A stretch of DNA of 64,000 nt, taken from Spirochaetales bacterium. Its GTDB lineage: Bacteria; Spirochaetota; Spirochaetia; DAHUYW01. Under the pieces are notes generated by a model that was given only the letters and a program-made list of their open reading frames with translations, was not told the DNA's origin and searched no databases. The stretch covers positions 9,613 to 73,612 of the forward strand of contig DAHUYW010000017.1 of assembly GCA_027306915.1 (NCBI GenBank), given 5' to 3'. Both the position numbers and the translations under genes were made by a program. Of the stretch, positions 16,440 to 26,167 are shown in pieces; position 1 is the first letter of the stretch, and every line of letters begins with the position of its first letter.

Positions 16440-19232
16440 ATGAAGACCGATATCAACATAGGGAGCGCTTCATTCATTGAAGAGCTCTACGAAAGTTGGA
16501 TAAAGGATAGGGCGAGCGTCGACCCCGAGTGGCGGGAGTTCTTCCTCTCCTACGAGAAGAGCGACGGCGCATCTCGAAACGGCGCGAGCGCCGCGCTTTC
16601 GGCCGACTCGGAGATCGTGTACAAGCAGGCCAAGGTTGACAGTCTCATCTGGGCCTATCGCGAGGTCGGCTACATCTACGCCAACACCAATCCGCTGGGC
16701 AACTACCTGATGCCTGAGCTCAAGTACCTGAGCAAGACCATCGAGGGTCCCTACGGGACCCTCGCCCTGAAGGACTTCGACCTTTCCGATGCCGATCTCG
16801 ACAAGGTCTTCACCGCGGGAAGGCATCTCACTCCCTCCCTAGGGACCCTGCGTGAGATCCTCACAGCGCTGAAGGAGACCTACTGCTCGACGATGGGGAC
16901 CGAGATTCTCCACATCCAAAACAGGGCAATGCGCGGCTGGCTCATCGACAAGATCGAGCAGAACAACAACCGCCCTGAATGGAGCAAGGAACAAAAGCAG
17001 ATCATCGCCAAGGACCTGATTCGGGCGGAAGAGTTCGAGCACTTCCTGCACTCGCACTACGTCGGACAGAAGCGCTTCTCGCTCGAGGGAGGCGAGGTCC
17101 TCATCCCGGCCCTCCACTACCTGTTTGACCGGGCTGCGGCGCGCACCGGCATCGAGGAGATCGTTTTGGGAATGGCTCATCGCGGCCGCTTGACCGTGCT
17201 CACGACGGTGCTCGGAAAGCCTCTCACGGAGATCTTCTCGGTGTTCGAAGACAACTATAAGCCGCACAAGTACGGCGGAAGCGGCGACGAGCCCTACCAC
17301 ATCGGGTTCAGCACCGACCACACGAACGAGGATGGGAGCGCCATTCACGTGAGCCTCGTTGCAAATCCGAGCCACCTCGAGGCGGTCGACCCGGTCGTCG
17401 AGGGCAAGGCGCGCGGAGCTCAGCGCCGGCGGGGAGACGTCCACCGCAAGCGGGTCATTCCCGTGCTCATTCACGGCGACGCCTCGTTCACCGGCCAGGG
17501 CATCGTTGCCGAGACGCTGAACATGTCGCAGCTGAAGGGCTACAAAACGGGCGGCACGATCCACATCCTCGTGAACAATCAGATCGGGTTCACGACCGCC
17601 TCTCGCGACGCCCGCTCGACCTTCTATCCGACGGACATCGCGAAGTCGATGCCTGTGCCAATCTTTCACGTCAACGGTGATGATGCCGAGCAGGTAGTCA
17701 GGGCCGTCGACCTCGCCCTGCGCTTCCGCCACAAGTTCGGCTACGACGTCGTCGTCGACATCATCTGCTACCGGAAGTACGGCCACAACGAGGCCGACGA
17801 GCCCTCCTTTACCCACCCGATCATGTACAACAGGATCAAGAACTCTCCGAGTGTCGCCACGATCTACTGCGAGAAGCTCGCGGCAGAGGGGAGCTTCACG
17901 AAGGAGGAGCAGGAGAGCTTCCGCAGGGAATACCATGGAGAGCTCGATGCGGCCTTGAACGAGTCGCGCGAGAATCCCGTGGAGTTTCACGCCGACGCCT
18001 TCACGCGCGGTGAGTGGGCGGGTATGCGCCGCGAGTACGACCACACCCCCGTCCCGACCGGGGTTGCCGAGGCGACCCTCAAGATGATCGGCGAGCGCAT
18101 CTGCACGGTTCCCGACTACATGCACCTCAATCCGAAGCTCCGCAAGATAGTCGAGCAGCGCCTCGCCTCCTATCAGGCGGGAAAGAACATCGACTGGGCC
18201 GCTGCGGAGGCGCTCGCCTTCGGCTCTCTGGTGAGCGAGGGGATCTCGGTGCGCTTAAGCGGCGAAGACTCGGCTCGCGGCACCTTCTCCCAACGGCACG
18301 CGGTCTGGTGGAACGTGGCAACCTCCGAGCCCATGCCCTACACCCCGCTCAACAACATCTCCGAAAACCAGGCGCGCTTCTCGGTGTACGACAGCCCTCT
18401 CTCGGAGTTCTCGGTGCTCGGCTTCGAATATGGCTATTCACTCACCCACCCGAACCGCCTGATTCTGTGGGAGGCGCAGTACGGCGATTTCGTGAACGGC
18501 GCGCAGGTTCTCATCGACAACTTCATAATCGCCGGGGAATCCAAGTGGGCGCGCGGGAGCGGGCTTGTGATGCTACTCCCCCACGGCTACGAGGGCCAGG
18601 GGGCTGAGCACTCGAACGCCCACATGGAGCGCTTCCTCGATCTGTGCGCGGAGGACAACATCCAGGTGTGCGACGCGACGACCCCGGCTCAGTACTTCCA
18701 CCTGCTGCGCCGCCAGATGAAGCGCGCCTTCCGCAAGCCCCTTATCATGATGACCCCGAAGGGGCTCCTGAGAAACAAGCTGTGCGTCTCGGATCTCACC
18801 GAGTTCACGGACGGCCATTTCCAAGAGGTCCTCGATGACCCGGCCGGGCTCTATGACGCGGACACCCTCGTCCTATGCACGGGAAGGGTCTACTACGACT
18901 TCATCCAGCGGCGAGAGACCTCGGCCGCGAAGCCGGCCGTCATTCGGCTCGAGCAGCTCTACCCCTTCCCCGAGCAGCAGCTGCGCGAGGTGCTCGCGAA
19001 ATACAAGCATGTGTCCAATTACATCTGGCTCCAGGAGGAATCGCGCAATCGCGGTGCCTGGACCTTCGTGAACGACCGGATCGCAAGTGTGCTCGGGAAG
19101 AGCGAGCTTAAATACGTCGGGCGGCCCGCGAGCGCGGCTCCTGCGTCTGCCTCGCATCGCAAGCACCTCGCCGAAATCGAAGCCTTCCTGGCGGAGATTT
19201 TCGCGCCGGTTGCCGCCGCGAGCGTGCGGTAA
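16440..19232 (+). CDS. sucA: 2-oxoglutarate dehydrogenase E1 component
   Basis: This thiamine-diphosphate decarboxylase of the 2-oxoglutarate dehydrogenase complex is 930 residues long, the usual size. The N-terminal E2-binding segment (SASFIEELYESWIKD, VDPEWREFF) is intact. MAHRGRLTVL, HVNGDDAEQVVRA, CYRKYGHNEADEPSFT and LLPHGYEGQGAEHSNAHMER are hallmark E1o motifs. GGAGG at 16429-16433 is six bases from the ATG at 16440 but touches the upstream ATG at 16434, so I prefer 16440. It is followed by E2 and E3 genes, giving a full complex in one operon. Confidence 0.96.
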   Translation: MKTDINIGSASFIEELYESWIKDRASVDPEWREFFLSYEKSDGASRNGASAALSADSEIVYKQAKVDSLIWAYREVGYIYANTNPLGNYLMPELKYLSKTIEGPYGTLALKDFDLSDADLDKVFTAGRHLTPSLGTLREILTALKETYCSTMGTEILHIQNRAMRGWLIDKIEQNNNRPEWSKEQKQIIAKDLIRAEEFEHFLHSHYVGQKRFSLEGGEVLIPALHYLFDRAAARTGIEEIVLGMAHRGRLTVLTTVLGKPLTEIFSVFEDNYKPHKYGGSGDEPYHIGFSTDHTNEDGSAIHVSLVANPSHLEAVDPVVEGKARGAQRRRGDVHRKRVIPVLIHGDASFTGQGIVAETLNMSQLKGYKTGGTIHILVNNQIGFTTASRDARSTFYPTDIAKSMPVPIFHVNGDDAEQVVRAVDLALRFRHKFGYDVVVDIICYRKYGHNEADEPSFTHPIMYNRIKNSPSVATIYCEKLAAEGSFTKEEQESFRREYHGELDAALNESRENPVEFHADAFTRGEWAGMRREYDHTPVPTGVAEATLKMIGERICTVPDYMHLNPKLRKIVEQRLASYQAGKNIDWAAAEALAFGSLVSEGISVRLSGEDSARGTFSQRHAVWWNVATSEPMPYTPLNNISENQARFSVYDSPLSEFSVLGFEYGYSLTHPNRLILWEAQYGDFVNGAQVLIDNFIIAGESKWARGSGLVMLLPHGYEGQGAEHSNAHMERFLDLCAEDNIQVCDATTPAQYFHLLRRQMKRAFRKPLIMMTPKGLLRNKLCVSDLTEFTDGHFQEVLDDPAGLYDADTLVLCTGRVYYDFIQRRETSAAKPAVIRLEQLYPFPEQQLREVLAKYKHVSNYIWLQEESRNRGAWTFVNDRIASVLGKSELKYVGRPASAAPASASHRKHLAEIEAFLAEIFAPVAAASVR

Positions 19233-19248
19233 GAGAAGGAAGTGAAGA

Positions 19249-20607
19249 ATGAGTGTCGAGATTAAAGTACCGTCGGCGGGGGAGTCGGTGACGAGCGGGC
19301 TCCTTGCGGCTTGGCTGAAGGAGGATGGGGCGACCGTCGCCGAGGGCGAGGAGCTGTTCGAGTTCGAGACCGACAAGGCGACCATCGCGGTGCCGGCGCC
19401 GGCCGCAGGCGTGCTCAAGCAGCTCGCAGCGGCAGGGACGGACGTAGAGGTTGGAAGAGTGGTAGGGGAAATCGTAACGACAGCGGGAGCGGCAGGAACG
19501 TCTGCCGCAGGCGCGCCGACCGCGGCCAAGGAGGGCGGGGTGAGGCCTGCCGCAGCGGGTAGCTCCGGAAATGGGAAGAGCGCGCCGCGGGCGGAAGGGG
19601 TGCGCGGTGCGGGCGGCGAGCCGGTGCTCTCGCCGGCGGTGCGCCGGGTTGTCGAGGAGAACCGCCTCGATCCCGGAACCATCCGCGGAACGGGGAAGGC
19701 GGGGCGGATCACGAAGGAGGATGCGCTTGCCGCCGTGGAAACGGCGCGCACCGGCGGCGGGCCGACGGGCGAGGCTCCCGACCGGGGGGCGGCTCCGCCG
19801 CAAGAAGCGGCAGGCCTGCCGTCCTCGATTTCCGGAAGGGCTCCGGCAAGCGAGCCGCCGGCAGGCGTGGCGAGGGCGGGAGCTCAGGCGGCCGCCCGCT
19901 CGGCTCGCGCGGCCGGTGAGCGACAGAGCCGCGTCCCGATGACGACCATCCGAAAGCGGATCGCCGAGAACCTCGTGCGTGCCAAGCAGCAGGCGGCACA
20001 CCTCACCACCTTCAATGAGATCGACATGTCGGCGGTTATGGAGCTTCGCTCGCGCTACAAGGACACCTTCGAGCAGCGTCACGGAGTTCGGCTCGGCTTC
20101 ATGTCCTTCTTCGTGAAGGCTTCGGTCGAGGCTCTTTCGGAGCTGCCGGCGGTAAACGCGCAGGTCGACGGCGAGAGCATCCTCTACAACAACTACTACG
20201 ACATCGGTGTTGCAGTCGCCTCGGAGCGAGGGCTGGTGGTCCCCGTCATCCGCGACGCAGACGCCCTTTCCTTTGCCGAGATCGAAAGGTCGATCGCCGA
20301 TCTCGCGGCCCGGGCTCGCAACAAGCGTCTCACGGTAGACGACCTCTCGGGCGGCACCTTCACGATCACCAATGGGGGCGTCTACGGCTCGCTGCTTTCC
20401 ACGCCGATCCTCAATCCGCCGCAATCGGCGATCCTCGGCATGCAGAAGCGACCGGTAGTCGTGAATGACGCGATCGTGATCCGGCCGATGATGTACGTGG
20501 CCCTAACCTACGACCATCGCATCGTGGATGGACAGGGGGCGGTGAGCTTCCTCGTGCGTATCAAGCAGCTCATCGAGGACCCCGAGCGGCTCCTCCTCGA
20601 GGTGTAG
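19249..20607 (+). CDS. sucB: Dihydrolipoamide succinyltransferase (E2 of 2-oxoglutarate dehydrogenase)
   Basis: This 452-residue E2 has one N-terminal lipoyl domain with the lipoylated Lys in [11 protein letters not shown] near residue 43. A long Ala/Gly/Pro-rich linker leads to a peripheral subunit-binding domain ([17 protein letters not shown], near 126-160). A second flexible linker leads to the acyltransferase core, whose active site [14 protein letters not shown] supplies the catalytic His near residue 422. It forms the complex core and transfers succinyl groups to CoA. lpd follows after seven bases. The unusually long linkers are in keeping with the GC-rich genome. Confidence 0.95.
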   Translation: MSVEIKVPSAGESVTSGLLAAWLKEDGATVAEGEELFEFETDKATIAVPAPAAGVLKQLAAAGTDVEVGRVVGEIVTTAGAAGTSAAGAPTAAKEGGVRPAAAGSSGNGKSAPRAEGVRGAGGEPVLSPAVRRVVEENRLDPGTIRGTGKAGRITKEDALAAVETARTGGGPTGEAPDRGAAPPQEAAGLPSSISGRAPASEPPAGVARAGAQAAARSARAAGERQSRVPMTTIRKRIAENLVRAKQQAAHLTTFNEIDMSAVMELRSRYKDTFEQRHGVRLGFMSFFVKASVEALSELPAVNAQVDGESILYNNYYDIGVAVASERGLVVPVIRDADALSFAEIERSIADLAARARNKRLTVDDLSGGTFTITNGGVYGSLLSTPILNPPQSAILGMQKRPVVVNDAIVIRPMMYVALTYDHRIVDGQGAVSFLVRIKQLIEDPERLLLEV

Positions 20608-20614
20608 GCGGGAA

Positions 20615-22042
20615 ATGGCAACTGAGAAGTTTGACGTCGTCGTCATCGGCTCGGGGCCCGGCGGCTATGTCGCGGCCATTCGCGCCGCGCAGCTGGGCCT
20701 CTCCACAGCGGTGGTAGAGAAGGAGGAAAGCTTCGGCGGGACCTGCCTCAACATCGGATGCATCCCCTCAAAGGCTCTCCTCGATTCGAGCGAGCTGTAC
20801 GAGAAGATCGGACGCGAGGCCAAGGAGCACGGAATTAGCGCCGAAGGGGTCAAGCTCGACCTCGAAGCGATGATGCGGCGCAAGGAGAAGGTAGTCCGTC
20901 AGATGGCCTCCGGAGTCGCAACGCTCTTCAAGGGTAACCGAATTGCCACCTACCGCGGGGTTGGGCGGCTCGGTGCTCCGGGTAGGGTGACGGTCCTTCC
21001 GGTCGCGAAGAGCGCGAAGCCCGTCGAGCTTGAGGCGAGCTCGATCCTCCTCGTGACGGGAAGCGTCCCCGTCGAGCTTCCGAGCGTGCCCTTTGACGGA
21101 AAGAATGTAGTCTCCTCGACCGAGGCCCTTGCCTTTGAGAAGGTCCCCGAGCGGCTCCTGGTCATCGGGGCGGGAGCCATCGGCCTCGAGCTTGGAAGCG
21201 TGTGGGCCAGGCTCGGCTCGAAGGTGCAGGTCGTCGAGCTCATGCCGCAGATCCTTCCCGGATGGGATGGCCGCCTCGCGCGGACGCTCGCCCGCGTGCT
21301 CGAGAAGCAAGGCATGAGCATTGCCCTTGCGACCAAGGTGAAAGGCTTCGAAAAGAGCCGCAAAGGGGTCCTCCTCAAAGGCGCCGACGCGGCGGGCAAG
21401 GAGCTTTCCTTCGAGGGCTCCAAGATCCTGGTCGCGGTCGGACGAAAGCCCTACACCGAGGGTCTCGGCCTTGCCGAGGCCGGGGTGAAGCTCGACGAGC
21501 GCGGGCGCATCGCCGTCGATGAGCGCTTCAGGACCAGCGTTCCCGGTGTCTACGCCATCGGCGACGTCATTGCCGGTCCGATGCTCGCCCACAAGGCGGA
21601 AGACGAAGGGATCGCGGTCGCGGAGCTCATCGCAGGGAAGGCGGGACACGTGAGCTATGCGACGATCCCGGGGGTCGTCTATACCTGGCCGGAGGCGGCG
21701 ATGGTCGGCAGGAGCGAGGAGCAGCTTGTCGCGGAGGGGGTCGCCTACCGTTCCGGAGAGTTCTATTTCCGGGCAAACGGACGAGCCCTTGCCGCGGAGA
21801 GCACCGACGGCTTCGTGAAGATCCTCGCCGATGCGAAGAACGATCGGGTTCTCGGCGTGCACATAGTCGGTCCGTGGGCTTCCGATCTCATCTCCGAAGC
21901 GGTCACCGTCATGGAGTTCGGCGGGAGCGCGGAGGACATCGCCCGCACCGTGCACGCCCATCCGACCCTCACCGAGGTCGTGCGCGAGGCGGCGCTCGCG
22001 GTGGATAAGCGGGCGATTCACGCTCCTCCCCTTTCGCGGTGA
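20615..22042 (+). CDS. lpdA: Dihydrolipoyl dehydrogenase (E3)
   Basis: This 475-residue flavoprotein reoxidises E2-bound dihydrolipoamide with NAD. It has the FAD motif VIGSGPGGYVAAIRAAQLG, the redox disulfide GGTCLNIGCIPSK (Cys near 43 and 48), the NAD motif VIGAGAIGLELGSVWARLG, the second FAD motif VYAIGDVIAGPMLAHKAEDEG and the C-terminal HAHPTLTE dyad. Its position directly after sucB implies service to the 2-oxoglutarate complex, although E3 is commonly shared. Confidence 0.96.
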   Translation: MATEKFDVVVIGSGPGGYVAAIRAAQLGLSTAVVEKEESFGGTCLNIGCIPSKALLDSSELYEKIGREAKEHGISAEGVKLDLEAMMRRKEKVVRQMASGVATLFKGNRIATYRGVGRLGAPGRVTVLPVAKSAKPVELEASSILLVTGSVPVELPSVPFDGKNVVSSTEALAFEKVPERLLVIGAGAIGLELGSVWARLGSKVQVVELMPQILPGWDGRLARTLARVLEKQGMSIALATKVKGFEKSRKGVLLKGADAAGKELSFEGSKILVAVGRKPYTEGLGLAEAGVKLDERGRIAVDERFRTSVPGVYAIGDVIAGPMLAHKAEDEGIAVAELIAGKAGHVSYATIPGVVYTWPEAAMVGRSEEQLVAEGVAYRSGEFYFRANGRALAAESTDGFVKILADAKNDRVLGVHIVGPWASDLISEAVTVMEFGGSAEDIARTVHAHPTLTEVVREAALAVDKRAIHAPPLSR

Positions 22043-22103
22043 GGAAGACGGGCCGGCGGCGTCTAAGTGGAATGGCATACTACATCGAACGGAGGATGGA
22101 ACG

Positions 22104-23249
22104 ATGGCTGAGGCTACATACGCCAAGGGACTAGAGGGAATTATCGCCGCGGAGAGCGCAATCTCGCGGATCGACGGCCAGGCCGGGCGGCTGACCTATC
22201 GCGGATTTCCCATAGAAGAGCTTGCGGAATACTCGGATTTCGAAGAGGTGACCTACCTTCTGCTCTACGAGAAGCTTCCCAACCGAAGCGAGATGGAGGC
22301 GTTTCGAAGGACGATGCGGGCGAGCCGCGGGATCTCCGGACCAATACTCGAGATGGTAAGAACCTTCCCAATCGGGGCGCACCCGATGGAGCTGCTCCAG
22401 TCGGTCATGGCCTACTTGAGCGGCTACGTGGAGCACAAGATCCAGCATTCGGCGACGTGCAACTGCCGGCAGACGCTCCACCAGGTTGTGCAGATCGCAA
22501 CGGTCGTCGCCGCCTACAACCGCTTTCGCGAGGGGGAGCAGTTCGTACCTCCCCGCATGGATCTCTCCCACGGGGCGAACTTCCTCTACATGCTGCGAGG
22601 CAAGGAGCCGGAGCCCTACGAAGGCGAGATCATGGACAAGTGCCTGGTTCTCCACGCCGAGCACGGCTTCAACGCTTCCACCTTCACCGCGAGGGTGGTT
22701 GCCTCGACCCTTTCCACCTGCTACTCGAGCATCTCGGCGGCTATGGGCGCGCTGTACGGCTCGCTGCATGGTGGAGCGAACGAGCGCGTGATGGCGATGG
22801 TCGACGAGATCGGTGCGAAGGAGAAGGCGGAGAAGTGGGTGAACGATGCCCTCGACAACCACAAGAAGGTGATGGGGATGGGACACCGCGAGTACAAGGT
22901 CAAAGACCCTCGCGCCAACACCATCGAGAGCATGCTGCGCACCCTTTCCGAGAAGAAGGGAGACACCCGCTACTACGACATCCTGAAAGAGGTGGAGCGG
23001 GTCTTTCGCTCGCGCATGGAAACGACCGGTAAGCCGATCTATCCCAACGTTGACTTCTTCTCCGGGGCAGTGTACAGTCTGCTCGGAATTCCGAAGCAGC
23101 TCTTCACACCGGTATTCGCGATTGCCCGGGTCTCCGGGTGGCTCGCCCACGTACTCGAGCAGCGGGTGGGCAACCGCATCTTCCGGCCGGAGAGTCTGTA
23201 TACCGGCCCGGACGTCCGGGAATATGTGCCGATCGAGGAGCGGGAGTAG
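22104..23249 (+). CDS. gltA: Citrate synthase
   Basis: This 381-residue citrate synthase condenses acetyl-CoA with oxaloacetate. The three catalytic residues are visible: His in GSLHGGANE (near 221), His in GMGHREYKVKDPR (near 260) and Asp in PNVDFFSG (near 316). The size fits the shorter dimeric type. GGAGG lies nine bases before the ATG. A 61-bp gap from lpd is the largest inside this part of the run and could hold a secondary promoter, but no convincing one is seen. It closes the substrate loop with mdh at the operon front. Confidence 0.96.
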   Translation: MAEATYAKGLEGIIAAESAISRIDGQAGRLTYRGFPIEELAEYSDFEEVTYLLLYEKLPNRSEMEAFRRTMRASRGISGPILEMVRTFPIGAHPMELLQSVMAYLSGYVEHKIQHSATCNCRQTLHQVVQIATVVAAYNRFREGEQFVPPRMDLSHGANFLYMLRGKEPEPYEGEIMDKCLVLHAEHGFNASTFTARVVASTLSTCYSSISAAMGALYGSLHGGANERVMAMVDEIGAKEKAEKWVNDALDNHKKVMGMGHREYKVKDPRANTIESMLRTLSEKKGDTRYYDILKEVERVFRSRMETTGKPIYPNVDFFSGAVYSLLGIPKQLFTPVFAIARVSGWLAHVLEQRVGNRIFRPESLYTGPDVREYVPIEERE

Positions 23250-23257
23250 GTCGAGCG

Positions 23258-24427
23258 ATGGTCATTCAGCCCAAGTTCCGCAACAACATCTTCATGAACG
23301 CGCATCCGGTAGGCTGTGCGGTCGAGGTTCGGCGACAGATCGACTACATCAGGTCGAAAGGGAGGCTCGCGGGGGGCCCGAAGAAGGCCCTCGTCGTGGG
23401 CTCCTCGACGGGCTACGGCCTTGCTGCGCGGATCGTTGCTGCTTTCGGCTACGGCGCCGAGACCTTCGGGATTGCCTTTGAAAAGGAAGGCAGCGACAAG
23501 CGGCCGGGAACGGCAGGCTGGTACAACACCATCGCCTTCGAGCGTGAAGCGAAGGAGGCGGGGCTCGCCTGTGCGAGCCTCAACGCCGACGCATTCTCGA
23601 ACGAGGTGAAGGCCGAGACCGCAAAGCGCCTGAAGGAGAGCTCCGGCAAGGTTGACCTCGTGGTCTACAGCCTCGCCTCGCCGGTTCGTACCGACCCGGT
23701 GACGGGGGAGATGTACAAATCGGTCTTGAAGCCGATCGGGAAGCCCTACAGCGCTAGGTCGGTCGACATGATGACCGGCGAAATCAAGGACTTCTCCGTC
23801 GAGAGCGCGTCCCAGGATGAGATCGATGCGACCGAGAAGGTTATGGGTGGCGAGGACTGGCAGCTCTGGATACAGGCCCTCCAGGAGCAGGATCTCCTCG
23901 CCCACGGAGTTGTGACGGTGGCCTTCTCCTACCTCGGCCCCCAGGTGACCTACGCTATCTACCGGGAAGGAACCATCGGCCGCGCAAAACAGCATCTCGA
24001 GCATACCGCCGGCATCCTCACGAAGCGTCTTGCCGTCCTCGACGGGCGCGCCTATGTCTCGGTTAACAAGGCGCTTGTGACCCGCTCGAGTGCGGTGATC
24101 CCGGTGGTGCCGCTCTACATATCCCTCCTTTTTAAGGTGATGAAGGAGAAGGGCCTCCATGAAGGGTGCATCGAGCAGATGAGCCGGCTCTTCGCCGAAC
24201 GCCTCTATTCTGGACGGCCGGTGGCAGTCGATGCGGAGGGACGGATTCGCATCGACGATCTCGAGCTGCGGGAGGACGTCCAGCAGGAGGTCGAGCGCCG
24301 GTGGAAAGAGGTGAGCACCGGTAATTTCGAGCGCCTCGGCGATGTCGAGGGCTACCGCAAGGACTTCATGAACATCCACGGCTTCGGCGTTGACGGAGTC
24401 GACTACGACGCGGATGTCGTGCCGTGA
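23258..24427 (+). CDS. fabV: NADH-dependent trans-2-enoyl-CoA/ACP reductase (FabV/TER)
   Basis: This 389-residue enoyl reductase of the FabV/TER family reduces trans-2-enoyl-CoA or -ACP. Seen are the N-terminal MVIQPKFRNNIFMNAHPVGC, the nucleotide loop VVGSSTGYGLAAR, SLASPVRTDP, and the signature Tyr-x8-Lys, YREGTIGRAK, near residues 233-242. I start at ATG 23258 because an upstream extension overlaps gltA in non-protein-like sequence. It follows gltA by only eight bases. FabV proteins act as the enoyl reductase of fatty acid synthesis; TER homologues feed butyryl-CoA formation. With folP overlapping its 3' end, either role is possible. Confidence 0.92.
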   Translation: MVIQPKFRNNIFMNAHPVGCAVEVRRQIDYIRSKGRLAGGPKKALVVGSSTGYGLAARIVAAFGYGAETFGIAFEKEGSDKRPGTAGWYNTIAFEREAKEAGLACASLNADAFSNEVKAETAKRLKESSGKVDLVVYSLASPVRTDPVTGEMYKSVLKPIGKPYSARSVDMMTGEIKDFSVESASQDEIDATEKVMGGEDWQLWIQALQEQDLLAHGVVTVAFSYLGPQVTYAIYREGTIGRAKQHLEHTAGILTKRLAVLDGRAYVSVNKALVTRSSAVIPVVPLYISLLFKVMKEKGLHEGCIEQMSRLFAERLYSGRPVAVDAEGRIRIDDLELREDVQQEVERRWKEVSTGNFERLGDVEGYRKDFMNIHGFGVDGVDYDADVVP

Positions 24428-25355
24428 GGCTGGCCTAGGCGGGCAGGCCGGAGGCTCGCACCCGGCCCCGAACGCTCCGCTCAGCGATCGTGAGGGCGGG
24501 CGGCGATTCATCGAATGGGGCGGCGGCCGCCGCCTCGATCTGTCGGATTCCCCTCTTGTAATGGGCATCATCAACTGCACCCCCGATTCCTTCTATTTCG
24601 GTAGCAGGGCCAGGGGTCTCGACGATGCGCTCGCGCTTGCCCGGCGAATGATTGCTCAGGGAGCGGACCTCCTCGACGTCGGCGGTGAATCAACCCGTCC
24701 GGGCTCGGATCCGGTTGATCCCGAGGAGGAGCGCCGCCGCGTAGTGCCCCTTGTCGAGGCGATCCGCCGGGAGTTCTCGATTCCCATCTCGATCGATACC
24801 CGGAAGGCCTCGGTAGCGCGCGCCGCGCTTGAAGCGGGGGCCGACATCGTGAACGACGTCTCAGGCCTCGCCGACGACCCAGCGGCGGCCGGAATTGCGG
24901 CCGAGCGCGGCGCGCCGGTGGTCCTGATGCACCGCCGCGGCGACTCGAAGACCATGCAGGTCGATCCGCACTACGACGACACCCTGCGTGAGATCGAGGA
25001 CGAGCTTGGCGCGGCGGTCGAGCACGCGGCCGCGGCGGGGATCCGTCGCGACAGGATCATCCTCGACCCCGGGATCGGATTCGGAAAGCGGCTGTGCGAT
25101 AATCTCCTGATCCTGCGGGGAATTCCGCGGCTGCGCGCTCTTGGTTTTCCTCTTCTCATCGGGCTGTCGCGCAAAAGCTTCATCGGCAAGCTTCTCGGAG
25201 GGCTGCCCGCGGAGGAGAGACTGACCGGAACGATCGTCGCAGATACCTATGCGGCCTGCGCCGGCGCCGAGATCGTACGGGTCCACGACGTTGCGGAGGC
25301 GGTGGCCATGAAGCGCATCCTCCACGCGATCGCAACGGCAACGCAGGAACGGTAG
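24414..25355 (+). CDS. folP: Dihydropteroate synthase
   Basis: This 313-residue enzyme condenses p-aminobenzoate with 6-hydroxymethyl-dihydropterin diphosphate in folate synthesis. Motifs are VMGIINCTPDSFYFGSRA, DLLDVGGESTRPGSD, ISIDTRKASVARAALEAG, NDVSGL, DPGIGFGKRL, GLSRKSFIG and RVHDV. The first 40 or so residues are not conserved, so the start is uncertain: ATG 24414 overlaps fabV by 14 bases and TTG 24390 is an alternative. cdaA follows after two bases, as often seen in firmicute and spirochaete folP-cdaA-ybbR groupings. Confidence 0.93.
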   Translation: MSCREAGLGGQAGGSHPAPNAPLSDREGGRRFIEWGGGRRLDLSDSPLVMGIINCTPDSFYFGSRARGLDDALALARRMIAQGADLLDVGGESTRPGSDPVDPEEERRRVVPLVEAIRREFSIPISIDTRKASVARAALEAGADIVNDVSGLADDPAAAGIAAERGAPVVLMHRRGDSKTMQVDPHYDDTLREIEDELGAAVEHAAAAGIRRDRIILDPGIGFGKRLCDNLLILRGIPRLRALGFPLLIGLSRKSFIGKLLGGLPAEERLTGTIVADTYAACAGAEIVRVHDVAEAVAMKRILHAIATATQER

Positions 25356-25357
25356 AG

Positions 25358-26167
25358 ATGGACTGGTTTTCGAACATCTGGATTCTCCACTCGGTGATCC
25401 TCCCGGTGCTGGACATCGGGATCCTCTCCTTCCTTATCTACCACATCTATCTTCTTCTCGTGCAGACTCGCGCGATCCAGCTTGTGAAGGGAACCTTCCT
25501 CGTCGTTCTCATCTACGCGCTAGCGTTCTTTCTCCAGCTGAAGACCCTCCTGTGGATCATGAACAGCCTTGCGACGGTCCTCGTAGTGATCGTTGCGATT
25601 GTCTTTCAGCCGGAGCTGCGCAATATCTTCACGCGAATCGGGCAGGGTGAGTGGTTTCGCTTCAACTCCGGCGCCAAGCCCTATCAGCTTGACACCGTCT
25701 TGAATGCGGTCGAGGTGCTCGCGGGGCGGAAACGGGGAAGCCTCATCGTCTTTGCGCGCAACGTCGGCCTGAAGAACATCATCGACACCGGAACGCGCGT
25801 CGGGGCCGAGCTCTCCTCGAGCCTCATTCTCACGATCTTCGGACACGACACCCCGCTCCACGACGGGGCGCTCCTCGTGCAGTCCGGAAAGATTCTCGCC
25901 GCGGGCTGCTTTCTCCCGCTGTCGGAGCAGGCGGATATACGCCGGAGCTTCGGAACCCGGCATCGGGCGGCCTTGGGGTTGGCCGAGGACACCGACGCCG
26001 TCGTTCTCGTTGTTTCCGAAGAGACGGGTGCGGTTTCGCTTGCCTACGACGGCAACCTCTTCTATGATCTCAGCATCGATGAGATTCGAAAGCAGCTGAA
26101 GACGCTCCTCAATTTCAGGGAGGAGGGCGAAGAGGAGAGGGAGGAAGCGACTCTTGAAGAGCAGTAG
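25358..26167 (+). CDS. cdaA: Diadenylate cyclase, membrane-bound CdaA type
   Basis: This 269-residue protein makes the second messenger c-di-AMP from two ATP. Three N-terminal membrane helices (about 10-30, 38-58, 62-82) precede a DisA_N catalytic domain with LHDGALLV (near 168) and GTRHRAALG (near 201), the two family-defining motifs. The C-terminus is a Glu/Arg-rich tail (EEGEEEREEATLEEQ). The ybbR gene overlaps its 3' end, matching the widespread CdaA-CdaR pair; the glmM gene that often follows is replaced by acpS. Confidence 0.95.
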   Translation: MDWFSNIWILHSVILPVLDIGILSFLIYHIYLLLVQTRAIQLVKGTFLVVLIYALAFFLQLKTLLWIMNSLATVLVVIVAIVFQPELRNIFTRIGQGEWFRFNSGAKPYQLDTVLNAVEVLAGRKRGSLIVFARNVGLKNIIDTGTRVGAELSSSLILTIFGHDTPLHDGALLVQSGKILAAGCFLPLSEQADIRRSFGTRHRAALGLAEDTDAVVLVVSEETGAVSLAYDGNLFYDLSIDEIRKQLKTLLNFREEGEEEREEATLEEQ

